From positions 2,418,001 to 2,482,000 of the forward strand of contig JAKSGN010000003.1 of NCBI GenBank assembly GCA_024180945.1: DNA of 64,000 nt. The letters run 5' to 3'. The translations under genes were made by a program, and so were the position numbers. Source of the stretch: Macrophomina tecta. Its lineage: Eukaryota; Ascomycota; Dothideomycetes; Botryosphaeriales; Botryosphaeriaceae. The notes beneath the pieces were generated by a model. The model saw only the letters and a list, made by a program, of their open reading frames with translations, searched no databases and was not told the origin of the DNA. Positions 1 through 12,609 of the stretch are shown piece after piece (the first letter of the stretch is position 1; each line of letters starts with the position of its first letter).

Positions 1-50
1 CGCTTAAAGTAGGCGGTTAATTTCTAAGATTAAAAGAAATAATAAAACGT

Positions 51-100
51 ATTCTTTATACTATAAGTAAGCGGTACTGCTTGCTTATAGTATAGAGAAT
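51..100. repeat. Inverted repeat, 22-bp arms, 6-bp loop
   Basis: Arm 51-72 and arm 79-100 are reverse complements apart from two C/T-type differences, around the loop GGTACT at 73-78. It lies in the presumed 3' LTR of the copia element and could form a hairpin. The function is unknown. Confidence 0.7.
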
Positions 101-150
101 ATATAAGTAATGTGAGGATAATATATATAAGTACTAAAAGGGTTAGGGGA

Positions 151-176
151 GACTTATATTTACTTAGGTATAAGTT
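151..176. repeat. 26-bp palindrome, copy 1 (degenerate)
   Basis: A decayed copy of the palindrome whose arm is GACTTATACCTAG. Better copies lie at 29,858, 29,903 and 33,239. The differences are transition-type, as expected from RIP. Confidence 0.6.
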
Positions 177-239
177 CTTTATTAGCTTAAGTAAGCTATG
201 AGGGTTGCGCCTTATTTTATAAAATGATATAAATAAATG

Positions 240-3200
240 ACTGCTAATTGTGGAGTAGGGAAAGTCTAATGGCCGTAACGAAATAAGCGTGCTTTTGGCG
301 AGGTAGGGCTTTAGTAAGACCGTCTGCTAATATTACTACTGTAGGCGTTTACTGAAGGTAAACGTTGCCTGCTTAGGCTTCTTGGCGCAGTTAATGGTGG
401 TGAATATCTATATAACGTAGCTTGGTGTTGAGCTTTCTAATGCTTTTTTGTATGAGCCGAAGCGTTTGCGTATTGTCGTATTATATTTTGATTTGGTGGC
501 CTGGATCGAATTGCACTCCTCTGAAAAGGCGTTTTTACTAGAAGTATTACTTGGCGGCTTTTAATAAGGTAAGAAGCTCGGCTTCGGTGGTTAAAGTTAT
601 AATAGTAGGCTGCTTAATAGCCTTCTAATTAACAGCTACTTTAAATATAGTAATAATCGAGCCTTAGTGGCTGCGGCGCGTGTCCGGATTATTAGCAAAT
701 ACTGTATTACTGCTAATAGTAAAGATATTATTTTCGTTCTTATAGTTGCCCTAAAAGAATAAGGCGAGCTTCTTAGTTTCTACTAAATAGCTAAGGAGCC
801 TTTGGGAGAGCTTAAGGTGGCGAGGAGACGGATTAGTAAGGTAAGATAATAGTACGAAATAGGCGTACGTAATATCTATTCTTATACTAGTAGCCGTAAA
901 TTGTGCTAAGCTAATTCTACTTTAATAGAGGTAAATGTCTTGCGCGCTTATATGCGTGTCTTGGTTCGCTTGAAGCACTTTATCTGAAGGAAGCGGTGTT
1001 AAAGAAAAGTAATTTTTACTAATACCGTAGCGAGTGATAAGGCTAGAGATATATAATTTCTAGGAGAGCTATAAGAGCCTCTGCTCTCGGTCCCTTATAA
1101 TGCGTAAGGCTAGGAATTATTGTGCTTCTTCTAGAATTCTTATCTCGTAGCGTTTAAGTAGGTCTTCTTAGAAAGCGTCTGTAAAAGGTTTATCTCGCTT
1201 GTAGTATGCTATAATAATGTTATCTATAAAGAAGAAGACGAACAGGCGATCGTTTAAGTATAGGTAAGGGATATTAGGTATCTAAGTCAAACCGAGCTCT
1301 TCTAAGGATTTATAGAAGTGCCGTTGTTAGAGAGCTAGTGACTCCTTAAGGCTATAAAGCGCTCGAAGTAAACGAAGAATTTGGTCTTATTTAAGCTTTA
1401 GTTCTTCTGGAGGTCGATAGTATATCTTTTCCTTAAGTAAAACGTAAGGGAATGCGTTTATAACGTCGTACTGGCGTATTTCTAAGTTAAAAGCGCAGAT
1501 TATGGTAATTAGGGCTCGGAAAATCCGAAAGGTAAGGGTAGTTGTATAAGTGTTTTATTGAGTAGCCTGAAGGTCTTCTCTTATATAGATGCGTGCCTTA
1601 ATCTTAGTAAGCTAGCCGTGTTTATTAAGCTTATACTTAAATACCTAGGTAAGTGGTATTACGTTCTTGTTGAGGCTTTTCGCTTTACTAAGTGCCGCTG
1701 TCTTCTATATTTTCTTATTTTAAAGTTCCTGGAGTTCTGTTTGGATTGCCTCTAGTAGGTGGGTTTTTATTGGGTGGTTAAAGATGTCCTTATAGAAACG
1801 AGGTTTAGGTAGTAGTTAATCTTAGTAAATGCGTGGTAGGCCTATAGGCGATGCTTGCGCTTTTGCTATAGTAGATTCCTGGAAAGATGCGAGAAAAGAC
1901 GTAAACAGTATTTAGTGACTAAATATATTATTATAAATTAACGTAATATACGTATCTTTGCGTAAGTTGCGAGTTCTTAATCCGTGGATAATTAGGTTTA
2001 GATTAATATCCGCTGCGATATTACGTTCTCTTAGGGTACGGTTTCCTCTAGTAGCGCCTGGATTAGGTGGATTCTTGTATTGGACTGGTATAAGCTGGCC
2101 GAGTCCTCGTGATTATTGATTCTGTTGATCTTTACTTCCTAAGCCTTGAGAGGCTAAGCCTTGAGAGGCTTGTTATTGGACTAGAGTAGATTAATCTGGT
2201 AATGTATAATCTAAAGGATCTGGTGTTTGTTTATTATAAATTAAGCCTGCTTGTAGGCTGCTTTTTATATACTATTCGCGTGCTAGGCCTTTACTGGTTG
2301 ATTCTGAAGGGCTTGGTAGATAATTTAGTTGTGTTTTTTGTGCTTGGGCGCCTAGGTGGCTGTCTTGAGTTTCTGGAGTTTCTTGAGTTGATTGAATTGG
2401 AGCCGGTGATGGCTTATTACTAAGGTTAAAGAAGACCTTAGAATTCTAATCTAAGGGGATAATATTCTCCTTATAAAGCATAATATAAGGAATAACTATT
2501 TCTTACTCTTGATTTTGCTTTTGTTGCTATAGAGCGAGTATCTTTTCTAGATTCTCTAGAGAGAACTTGCTGGATTTGTTAAAGGTAATGTCTTTTGAGC
2601 GTACTACTCGGTTTTTTAGAGGATGCTAGATTTTGTAGATGTTGGTGGAGTTATATCTAACTAAATATCCGATAAGGATACGTTTATCTAGCTTATTACT
2701 ATGTGGAATGTTCTTTAGTAGTGAGTAGGCTTTATAGCTATAAACTCGAAGGTGAGCTACTTTTGGCTTCTTGCTATGGATACGCTCAAATGGCGTTTTC
2801 TAATAGTGGCGCTTTATTAGAGTTCTATTGTGGATATAGACTGCTGCCTTAATAATTTTAGGCTATAGATGCTTAGGTAGGTTAGTACTAACTCGTAATG
2901 ATCTTGCTTTAATAATAATTGAGTGCCCTAAACGCTCTGATGCGCCGTTCTGCTGAGGGGTATACGGAGCTAATACTTTATAGGTAACTTTCTGCTGCTT
3001 AAGCTGCTGCTTAAAGGCTCGTGTAAGCGATACTTCTTTATTTAATCTAAGAAAGGCTACTGATTTGCTAAATCTTGTCTTGATTATTTGGATAATGTTG
3101 AGAAGGTACTGGGTGCACTTATCCTTAGTTGCGTGAGTGACCGCAAAAGTGAATTTGGTGGAAGCGTATTTAAGATGCGTAATTTATTGGTGGCCGTTGT

Positions 3201-4880
3201 TGGCTCGTGTTATGTGTGTTAAGTTAAATGAGACTCGAAAGAATGCTTTTTCTGATGATTTCTCTGGTTGTATAGATCGAGAGATCTGCTGGTGTGCCTT
3301 AGTGCGAGCGTATACGTTATAGTGATTAGGTAGTTATTAATTAGTAATTGTGGCTTCTTATACCGCTTGTGATAAGGCTTGAATAGCTCTTCTGCCCGCG
3401 TGCGTAAAGATTTTATGCTATTGTATGGCTGGTAACGAGCGATTAGTAACGTTGGATACTATAGCTAGTGGATTATCTGCTTTTTTATATTCTATGAAGA
3501 AGTGGTTTTGGGCGAAGGTTAGATAGGCTATAATAAAGTTCTCTAAGTAGAGGTATATACGTTTTATATCTAACTTAATTCCCTTTTCTCTTGCCTTAGT
3601 AATAGAGACGAGGTTTACTATAAACGAGGGTACGTAGGCCACGTCTATAAGCTTAATAGTGCGTGGGCCCTTGTGGTTGGTGGTATATACTAGTGCCTTA
3701 CTAAATAACTCGATCTTAACCGTAGAGTTTTCTGATGTGACGTAGTTATCTGGCCCTGCGTCCCTTGTTTTGGTATAGCGATTCTTTATGTACTAATTGT
3801 AGATATGGTGTATTGTGCTAGTGTCGGTAATTTATGAGAGATTAAGCGTTATAGACCTTAAAATACATTGTGTATTAAATGATGAGGCAACTATAGCTGG
3901 AAAGGATAATGTTTTCTTATCTTCTTTGCCTGGTTTTGGCTCTTGTTTTTTTTAAGGAGCGTTGTTCTGCTTCTTCTAGCTTTGGCCGTGATTTTGGCTA
4001 TTTTTAAACCGTTTAATGGAGCGTTTAACTCTTCTCTTAATCTATAGATCCTCGAGTGCCTTGTTGACTTTGTCTTAAACCTCCTGGTTTGGTGTCTAAT
4101 CTGCTGGTCTAGCGTCTGGATTGTAATATCTATATTTATCGTAGAAGTGATTCTTGCTATATAAGTAGGCGGGTAGCTTTCTTTCCTGCTTTCTATCTCT
4201 TAGTGAAGCGGTAAAGGCTGCTTTAGTAGTCTTTAGATTCTTAGCCGTATTTTGGCGTGAGTAGTTTCGGTAGTTGATAATTATTTTATGAAGCGACCTG
4301 TTAAGCTCGTTGTACTAAAGCTTGATTTTGTGGGCTGAGGCCTAGTGGGTATTAAGAGGGGTAAGCGCTTTAAGAAAGGTAATCTTTTCTCGATTATCTA
4401 TAACCTTTGGAAGTTCGAGCTTTTTTATCTTAAATAGAGTCTCTTTCTATTATAAGAGCTATTTATTAATGTTTTGACTGCTTGGAGGCTTCTTAAGCTA
4501 GCGAAGCTTATTAATAATAAGCTCTTCTTAAGTTTTCTTTGTTGGCTGGAGCCGCGCCTTAAGCGCTATAAGCTAAGAATAGGGATGCGAATCGCCCCTA
4601 AGCTTCTTTAGGATTGGAAGTAGTGATGGGCTTACTGAGTCCTTAATGATCATTAATAGATCGTTGATTTTCTTTTTTAGCTTCTTCTGTTTAGCTAGGT
4701 CTCTTTTACGAGCCCTGATTTGTATTTTGTAGCGCTCCTAGGCTCGTTGTTGATTTGGATTAGAGGCTGGTGGCTCTTGAACCTTAATTGGTTTGGTTGG
4801 TTGAGTAGGTTTCTTAGGCTTCGATGGGTCGATGTAGTCGAATATCTCGTATTTCTTAGCTCGTGATTGGATGATAAAGT
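240..4880 (-). pseudogene. Copia gag-pol polyprotein remnant
   Basis: Broken gag-pol reading of the copia element. The longest open piece is 74 codons (3,418-3,642) and matches the GAG-pre-integrase region. A zinc-knuckle-like remnant lies near 4,110-4,190. The RT segment around 1,250-1,560 and the RNase H tail around 270-345 are recognisable only when stops are read through. The changes are mostly C-to-T and G-to-A, the RIP pattern, so the element cannot encode a working polyprotein. Confidence 0.75.
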
Positions 4881-4950
4881 ACTATTTATTCTAATTATTA
4901 GCTGTCTTTAAGACAACGATAGGTTTAGAAGACGTTATGGCGTAGTGTTG

Positions 4951-5900
4951 CGTTGCGTCGTGTTATGTTGTGTGCCACAGCAGGCATAGGTAAATTGCTA
5001 AAGTAGGTAGTAGGCGTGAGGCTAATAAATAAGCCGTTTACTTAAAAGTATTACTCTGAGGCGATGGGAAAGTGCTGCGCTTTAGGTAATAAAAAAGGCG
5101 TATTGTAGGAGGCAACTAAAGTCCTCCGTTATAGGACACGTATAGTAAAAGAATGCTAAGAATAAACGTTCGAATACTACGGAACGCTTGGAATAGTATA
5201 ATAAGGTGCTGGGGAGGATGGCTTAGAATGCGAAAGGTACTAAAGACGCACCCGGGCTTATAACTATTAGAATAAGTAGTGTGACGGCTTATTTAATAGT
5301 AAATGGGATGAAATTGGTATATCTAGTAGAGGAAGGCCGTACGGGCTTCCCTTATACCTATTCTACCTACTAGGATAAAACGGGTATATAACTTGCTTAC
5401 CTGCTAAGATAGGTGTGTAACGAGTATAAGATATAACTAAATCTAAAATACTACTGAAAGTAAAATGCACGTGATTAATCTAATAGGAAGCTTATAGGAT
5501 TATCCGCTGTGAAATAATCCGGCCTTTGGGCGCGGATTATGTTGATAATTGAGTAAGTAATAGGGAAACGGAGCGTCTCTAATAAGGCTAGTAAGCTAGG
5601 GAAGTAGTTACTTGTGTTAGTATACTAGTATCTCCGGTGGAGGAAGAAAGCGTAGGAGTTAGCGATTCTATTCTCTACGAAATCGCGAGGTATAAAAGTT
5701 ATGGAGCTGGTTTATAGGAAAGAGGAGGAAGGACTATAGTTGGCGATTCTTAGTAGACGTTCGTAAGCGGCGATTACCGCTGTAGGATCCGTTGGGCTTA
5801 TTCTTTGTGCGTGTTGTTTGTGGATCTGTAAGGAAGGAATTTTGTGTTTATATCTATTTAGGTAAAAGAACGCGTGTTAGCGCGAGAAGATCTTGTTTTG
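4951..5900. other. RIP-degenerate gap between two retroelements
   Basis: I see no intact gene. The stretch is low in CA/TG and rich in TA. A TATA-like GTATATAACTTG at about 5,390 suggests LTR sequence, possibly the 5' LTR of the copia element, but I could not pair it with a second copy. Confidence 0.4.
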
Positions 5901-6179
5901 ATGTTTACGTCGGTCCGAGCGTTAGGGTGGTGATTTTAGAAGGTACGTAAGCGTTCTTACTAACGCTTCCGCCGAGGGTTTAATTTCTATAGGGGAATGT
6001 GATTCCGGTCTATAGTATCGTTACTATACTATTTATAGTTATTTTTATTTGGTTCTGCGCCTGCCTCTAATCGGGCGGTTAGGCGCGGTAACGGGATACT
6101 TTACTTTAAAGTCTTAGACGAGCTTCTTTGCTTGCTTTAACGCGTTTTCTCCTAGCTAGCTATTGTAGGCTAGCCCCTA

Positions 6180-9100
6180 GCCCTTTTATTATACGAGGTA
6201 TTTTTGTTTCGTCTTACCCCGGACCTATACTTTTCTTTTATCGAGAAGTCTTTCGATCTCGTACGGCGGATCGGGCTAATTCTAGTCTATAAGGGGTTCC
6301 GGTTTAGGATACTTTTAGTTTCTTTTGTAGGGATCTATGCCCTTAGGGGCTGGCTCGAGCTGCGTAATGGAGATGACGGGATGAATCTTTTATATATCGG
6401 GTAATTCTAACTCGTAGGCTAGATTTCCGATTATTCTCTTAACTTTAAAAGGGCCTTAGCGTTAGTAAGAGAATTTTTAGTTCGCGTATTCTTTCGTCTT
6501 ATATTCTTAATAGAGTTTTACGAATACTAAATCTCCTTTCTTTAGACAGAGGGGCTTATGTTTAGTATTATAGCGGGCTTTCTAGCTTATAGCTGCGAAA
6601 CTAATTGCCTTCTTCGCTTCTTGGCGTATAGCGTTACGGAGCTGCGCTCTATCTTCTAGTACTTTTATAAGAGCCGAGAGAGGGTCTAGTTTAATATTTA
6701 TACTATAGAGTATTTAGTTTAGGGAGAAGCTAGTGGTAGCGCTTACCGCGTTATTAAGGATGGCTTGGAGATATAGAAAGGCCTTGGTTTATTCGCGGTT
6801 CGGATTTGCTATAACGTAGTACTATAATATAATCTCTACGGTTTAATTACTTCTTTCTAATTAGCTATCTGCTTGGGGATAATACGCCGTCGTGAGATGG
6901 CGTGCGATTTCTATCGCTTTATAAGCTTTCTTCTAAAAGCGGGAAATAAAGCGTGGATCTCGGTCCGTAATATAGATCCTAGGGAGTCTCTACTCGTGGG
7001 AGACGATCTTCTTTATATATTAGTTCGTCTATTTCTCGGCGCTCTAGTCCTTCTTGTCTTTAACTAAGAGGATGGCCTTTGTGGCTTTATAGGTAATAGT
7101 AAGGAGCGTATCGAAGGCGTTCTTTATCGGCGGTATTTTCGTAATAAAATCTATTGTCTGGACTTCTCTTAGAATAGAAGAATCCTGGATTAAATAGAGT
7201 TCCCCGTACGGCGCGTAGCGCTTTATTATATATAGTTGGTATTTCTAGTACTATGCTAAGTACGCTTATAATTTCTTTGTTATATTCTTAATAAAGATCG
7301 TAGGTCTAATGCGGTTATACGTTCTCTAGTATCCGCTATAATATTATTTATTATATGCTATTTCGAATATCTTCTTTTTAACTATAGAGGGAATGTAAAG
7401 GCGGTGCCTTCCGTCCTCTAGATTTATATAGTAGATTATTTTATTTCTTAGGAAGAACCGTAATTCTTATATAGTCTTCGGATTCTTATTCTTTTCCGTA
7501 GCGTTTGTATAAAGCGTTCTCGTAAGTTAACGTAGTCGTGCTTGGCGTTGCGCGGCCTTTCTTCGTGTTCTTAGGCCGTCGGTCTCGGCCGTGTTTTTCG
7601 ATTTCGCCTGGGGGGCGTTCGTTAGGTTTAGAAGAAAGTTTTAGCGTTTCCGCTTTCTTCTTTGCGTTATCGTATTTGGCCGCGACGCGTCTTCTATTGG
7701 CGAATTCTTCTCTAGCGTGACTATCTCCGCGATTTTATTATTTACTTACTTTTCTTCTTTGTCGCTGCTTTTTACTTCCGGTTTCGCGTTCTTAGTTAGC
7801 GGCGCTTCGTTGTTTCGTGTTATATATCGAGCCTCTTCCGGGGTTTTATATTTTTAATGCGTCCCCGTTTTCTCTTACGCTTATTCCTGCGCTAACTTTT
7901 CTAGTTCTTCCGCGTTTCTTTTATGTATATCCTTCTTATCTGTTTTTCTTATTTTATCTAGGATCTCTAATATTCTTCGCTAGTGCGTATTCTTACGATA
8001 TTTCTTAGCGATACGCTTCTTTATCTTATCCGGTATTTCTACTACGGTAACTATAAAGATTAGCATAGGATCTAACGAATCTTTATTCTCGTTACTCGTT
8101 TCTTCCCGCTTCTTAATTAGATGGCTTAGAGTATCGGGTACTAGATAGGTTTTACCGGGACGATACTATACTTTTATTACGAATTGCGAAATATACTAGC
8201 TAGTTGTGACTAGCTTTAGGTTTATCTTATCGGTGGCTAAGGTCGTTTATAAGTTATAATACTACGCGATAAAGATTGCTGCGTAGTAATTTATAAAGAA
8301 ATAGGCCTTCTTTACTAATTTTATATATAATAGGTGCTTAATTTTTTATAGCGTTTATACTATTTCTGCTACTTCGAGTTTTATTAGCTAGTACCGGGTC
8401 TCCGCTGGTTTTAATACTCTGGAAAGGAATAGAATTAGTTAGATTTTTTTATTAGGCTAGGGTAGCATTCTTTCTTCTTGCGTTGTTGGCTTCGGGTTAT
8501 CTTTAACGTAATATACTAACGCTTTGATTCCCTACTTGGATGTATTAATATCGATATATAACCGCCTATTAGAATCGTGGTGTGTGAGCTATAGAGGATC
8601 TTTTAGATATTCTCTTATTATATTATACGCCGCTATGCGATTCTCTAACGGGATTATTTTAGTTCGCTTAGTATACGCCTTTCTGGCGTTTCTTTTCTTC
8701 GGACTCGCTCTTAATAAGGCGGTTTTATAATCCGTTAAAGGTTTAATAATTGTGGCGTAGTAGGGGATTTTCGATTATAGAAACCCTATGGCGCCGATCT
8801 AGTGTTCGAGTTGCTTTAATGTTTTCGGAAAGGGTATCTCTACTAGCGCTTTGGTTCTCTTTTACGTGGAACCTAGTCTAAACGCGTCTACTCTTTATTC
8901 GAGGAGCGTTGTATATAGGTATCTAATAAAACTCTTGGTTAGGGATAAGCTAATGCCTATGCTGTCTAGTTTACTAAAAACTCGATCTAGGTAGTCTAAG
9001 TGCTCTTCTAGGGTGCGGCTGAATGTCGTTATGTCGTTAATATAGGCGCGATAAAATTCTCGAAAGTTTCTTAGAATCGTGTCTAGCTGGCGCTAAACGT

Positions 9101-11850
9101 ATTAGACTAAGTTAATATATTCTATTAAGGCTACGTTGAACGATTTCTAGTCTTAATACGAATTTACCGTTAGCTTGTAACGATCCTCCTTCCGGACTCT
9201 CTATTAGTAGAAGAATGACGTCGCATTTATGACTATAATAAATTCCTTTTTTTTAATTGTAGAGATGATATCGTCTTGTTTTAGTAGGGGATAGGAATTC
9301 TTTTAGAATATTTTATTTAAGCTATGGATATTAACTATCGCTTATAGCTTCTCTACCTATTTGTCATCTTTGAAGATCTATCTCTATACTATAAAGACTA
9401 GGAATTTAAAAATGGTGTAGCCGCTTGTTTAGTTAAGCTTTTCTTAATTATATAGCCTACCGAAGGTTTTATCAACTACCTCTTTGTCTCTAACGCTAAG
9501 TGGGTAGACCTTAGTAGTAAGCTTTGTGTTTTTCTACTCTTTTTTTAAAGGAATAGGTATGTATTCTTCTTTTAGAACGCGGATGTAAGCTAACTTCTTA
9601 TTCTAGAGATTTGGATATTTTTTTATTATCTTACGGTATTTTCTTACCGTCTCTTGATTATCGTAGATGGTAATCCCGTTCTTAAGGTGAGTTTCTATTT
9701 CTAGGGGGATTGCGTTAGTATCTAGTACTACTATACCGTGGTTATAGCTTTTGACGTCGTATGATCGTGTTACTTGTCTATTAGTTATAGTGCCGAGAGG
9801 CTTGTTTTTTAGTACTTATATTGGTTTCTAACCGTCGTTTCTTAGCTATACGGCTTTCGTTTCGGTATCGACGATATGCGCGTATATTAATAACTAGGCT
9901 TAATTCTTGCCTCTGCGCTCTTCGTGTCGTGGGATAAATTCGAAATCCCGTTACTTGGGGAGGGCTTTCGTGAATTTTACTATTACCGGCGTTAGAGATA
10001 GTAGCGGGATTATTATATTTTTCGCCGCTCTCGTCTTTATTTCTTTGATTATTCCTTTGGAGCGATTTTTGATTTCTATAGGTACTTCTATATTTTAGTA
10101 GTGCGTTAAGCGTAAGTAGCTTCGCGTAGAGTCGATTACGATATTCTCGGGGCCGATTACGTCTATTCCTAAGAGGAGCGTGTTATGGTAGTCCGGAACG
10201 ATGTGAATTTCTCTAGTAAATATCGTATTTACCTACGTTCCATTCTTCCATGCGCGGAAAGTAAAGTGTATTAGGACGTATTAATTATATAGCGCCTAAT
10301 TACCTTGGAATTCTTCGACTCTGACGCTTCGTTCTATAGTTAGGATTTGGTAACTCGCTCCCGAGTTTTCGAGAAACTGTTTATTAGTAACGAATATCGT
10401 GTAGCCTATATTCGTTATAGATTCGATCTTCTTATTACTATTACCGAGACGTACTTGCGCTACCGCGTATAACTAACTTCTATAGGTCTTTTTAGTATTT
10501 AGTTCTATTCTAGCTACTAATTATACGGTTTTCGTAATCTTCGCTGGGGCTTAATCTAGTCTTAGAGTAGTATCGGGCTTCTTAATATTAGTTAAATTAA
10601 CTAAGTCTTTGGCGACGGGTCTTATCTTTTTCGGGTTAGGGTGCTCTTCTCTAATATAAGTGTGTAACTTGTTCTTTATTAGCTAAGTAAATTTATATAT
10701 TAAGTATTAGTGTTCGTCTTTCTTTATTATTTCTTATAGCTTAGGTAGTAGTCTTAACGGTTTTTTGTTGTCTTTAGTAGGGTCTGATTCCGGTGTTACG
10801 AAGTTGGTGGATAGGATTACTAGAGACGGGATGGTCCTAAGGAATCTAATATATATTAACAAGTTAGATTTCTTTATGTCTCTTTTGGGTTCTTCTTCGG
10901 TGGATAACTCTCTTATAATTTTAGTTTTAGAGTCTGTTTTTAGTTTTGTCTTATACGCGTAGGCCTTCTTTTTAGGATTTATACTACGATTCTTCTTGTT
11001 CTTCTTAGCTCTTTGGTCTCGATCTTTAGTATAATTACGGTTCTTATTCTTGTCTTGGTCTTGTTTTCTATCGCGATTATAGTAGCGATTTTGCTTTCTT
11101 TCTCGATCGCGATTTTAGTTTTGGTTTTAGTCGCGGTCTCGGTTACGATTACGGTCGTGGTTAGTATTTCGATACCGGTCTCTGTACCGGTTTCTATTCC
11201 GGTCGTGATTATAATTATAGTCTTGATTTCGCCTGTTATTGTTATCGTAACGCGCTCTATTTCTTAAATTATCTCGATTGCGCTTACGGTCTCGTCTTTT
11301 CTCTTCGCGGATTAGGTCTCTCTAAAGAGTTGCCTTTTTCTCGGCCTTATAGATATAGGTATCTATGGTGGTTAATCCTATTAGTAGTTTAAGATCGCGG
11401 TAAAGTTCTATATTAATTCTCTCGTGCGCTTAGAGAAGCTAATCTTTAATTAGGGTAATTCGGCGTCTTAAGCTAACCGGACGTAATCTATAATAAATCT
11501 TTTAATTGCGCGCTCTTTTCTTACTTCTTATGGTTTATAGTACTTTCTTTAGAGCTCTCTTTATGCTTTCGAAGGGCGCTTCTTAAAGCGTTTAATTAGT
11601 TTTTCTTTTTAACGGTTAATTCTTCTTCTACCTCTTAGGTAATTACATTTTGTTTTAGATAGCTAAGCTATATACTACGCTTAAGCGGTTTCTCTTAGGT
11701 ATTACTAAAGGCTTCGCCTAACTAAGGATTCTATTTTAAAGTATAGCTAGTATTTAACTGTCTTAATAAACTAACGGACGTTTCTATAGTAGAGTTTACC
11801 GTTCTTTTTAACTAAATCTTCGTCGTCTTTACCCGTAGTTTTAGGATTTA
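6180..11850 (-). pseudogene. Gypsy gag-pol remnant with Arg/Asn/Asp-rich Gag
   Basis: The polyprotein remnant of the gypsy element, broken by many stops. The Gag part contains a long low-complexity stretch of RD, RN, RY and ND dipeptides at 11,013-11,270 on the minus strand, probably a basic nucleic-acid-binding tail. RT is legible around 8,900-9,400 and the integrase C-terminus around 6,400-6,650. There is no uninterrupted frame of useful length. Confidence 0.7.
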
Positions 11851-12015
11851 GGTCGAAGTAACCGACTGTAACGGCGGCCTCTTCCACTAGGCTTAGGAGT
11901 CACCTAGTAGGGTCAGGTAGCGGTAGGGTTTACCTTGAAGGGCAAGAGAAGGGTAAAGGATTGGAACGATGGGTAGCGGTCACGTGATAGGTTGGTGCGC
12001 GGTGCGCGTCAGGCT

Positions 12016-12609
12016 TGTTACCTCCAATAAGTCTGTATTGGAATCTTGAGTTGACCACGAAGGTCAAAGTACTATCTAAGGAGTGTGTCTATATACTGTA
12101 GGAAATGTGTAGCAATCTGTGGATAGTGGTGGATAGTTGGCATCCTTGGTTATCCAAGCGTCGTGGAGGATAGTCGTGATCCTTCGTTATCCAGTGGGCC
12201 CGGTGGGTCCCACGTGACTTGGGCGCTAAGGCCTGTTTTCCGGAACCCGACTTCTGCCCTGATGAGCGGACGACATGTTCGACATTCTCTTGTTCGTCCC
12301 TTGTGTCCGAAGTCGGTTTCCTGGATCTGTGCCCTTTCCCTGTGGGTGTCTTTCCCCTGCGGGAACTCGGTCCTGCTATTCTTCCGGGTAGTCGCTGTGC
12401 TGCGCGGGCGTCGTTCCCGTGCGGGCCTCTGTTGCTGCCTGGCTCGGGGCCGTACGTGCCGCCTTCCCTTGAGGCTGGGTTTCCCGTGCGGGCGTTCCGG
12501 CCGTGCGGCTCTGCTGCCCGTGAGGGTTCTTGGTCCCTGCGGTGCCTTTTCCCGTGCGGGCTTCCTACCCGTGGGGTCATAAAGCCCTTGTCCTCTGGGG
12601 TTCGTAACA
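12016..12609 (-). repeat. 594-bp LTR, little affected by RIP
   Basis: The LTR begins TGTTAC at 12,016 and ends GTAACA at 12,604-12,609, the inverted termini expected of an LTR. Positions about 12,050-12,115 align with the first 100 bp of the LTRs at 13,584 and 22,222 (a CACGAAGGTCAAAG...CTATCTAAGGAGT-like block), which ties it to the same family. Its centre is unrelated, GC-rich and carries a degenerate tandem repeat. It keeps normal CA and TG content, in contrast to the mutated sequence on both sides. The open frames on both strands in this GC-rich block look like chance. Confidence 0.75.
12335..12584. repeat. Degenerate ~17-bp minisatellite (CCCGTGCGGG core)
   Basis: Exact CCCGTGCGGG copies begin at 12,416, 12,483 and 12,551. 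Variants begin at about 12,335, 12,353, 12,501, 12,517, 12,535 and 12,568. From 12,483 to 12,584 the units follow one another every 16-18 bp. Each core has 4-bp inverted arms (CCCG/CGGG). The array lies inside the LTR. Confidence 0.75.

Larger units (their letters stand above)
1..4950 (-). mobile_element. Degenerate Ty1/copia LTR retrotransposon
   Basis: A copia-type element read on the minus strand and heavily RIP-mutated. From 5' (high coordinates) to 3' I can read a gag-like part, a GAG-pre-integrase/protease stretch near 3,420-3,640 (NLVSITKAREKGI), integrase remnants, a copia reverse transcriptase near 1,250-1,560 (DLEIRQYDVINAF-like) and the C-terminal RNase H signature at about 270-345 (ADGLTKALPRQKH). 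The order gag, protease, integrase, RT, RNase H is diagnostic of copia. All frames are broken by TAG/TAA at former Trp and Gln codons. The 3' LTR should lie in about 1-240. The 5' LTR was not delimited, and both outer ends are approximate. Confidence 0.85.
5900..12609 (-). mobile_element. Degenerate Ty3/gypsy element with 5' LTR
   Basis: A gypsy-type element on the minus strand. The 5' LTR is 12,016-12,609 and an untranslated leader follows at about 11,860-12,015. Gag comes next, with an Arg-Asn-Asp-rich tract at 11,013-11,270, then protease. The RT is near 8,900-9,400, where the YxDDI motif reads AYINDI, a D-to-N change of RIP type. The integrase C-terminal region lies at about 6,400-6,650 and ends in an IHPVxSxxQLEP-like motif. 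The RT/RNase H/integrase order fits gypsy. The internal part is strongly RIP-mutated, but the leader and LTR are not. The 3' LTR was not identified and the left end is approximate. Confidence 0.8.

Noticed and set aside
11013..11267. 84-codon plus-strand frame of Val/Ile/Ser repeats resembling membrane helices
   Set aside because: It is the reverse complement of the Arg/Asn/Asp-rich Gag tract. The element is coded on the minus strand.
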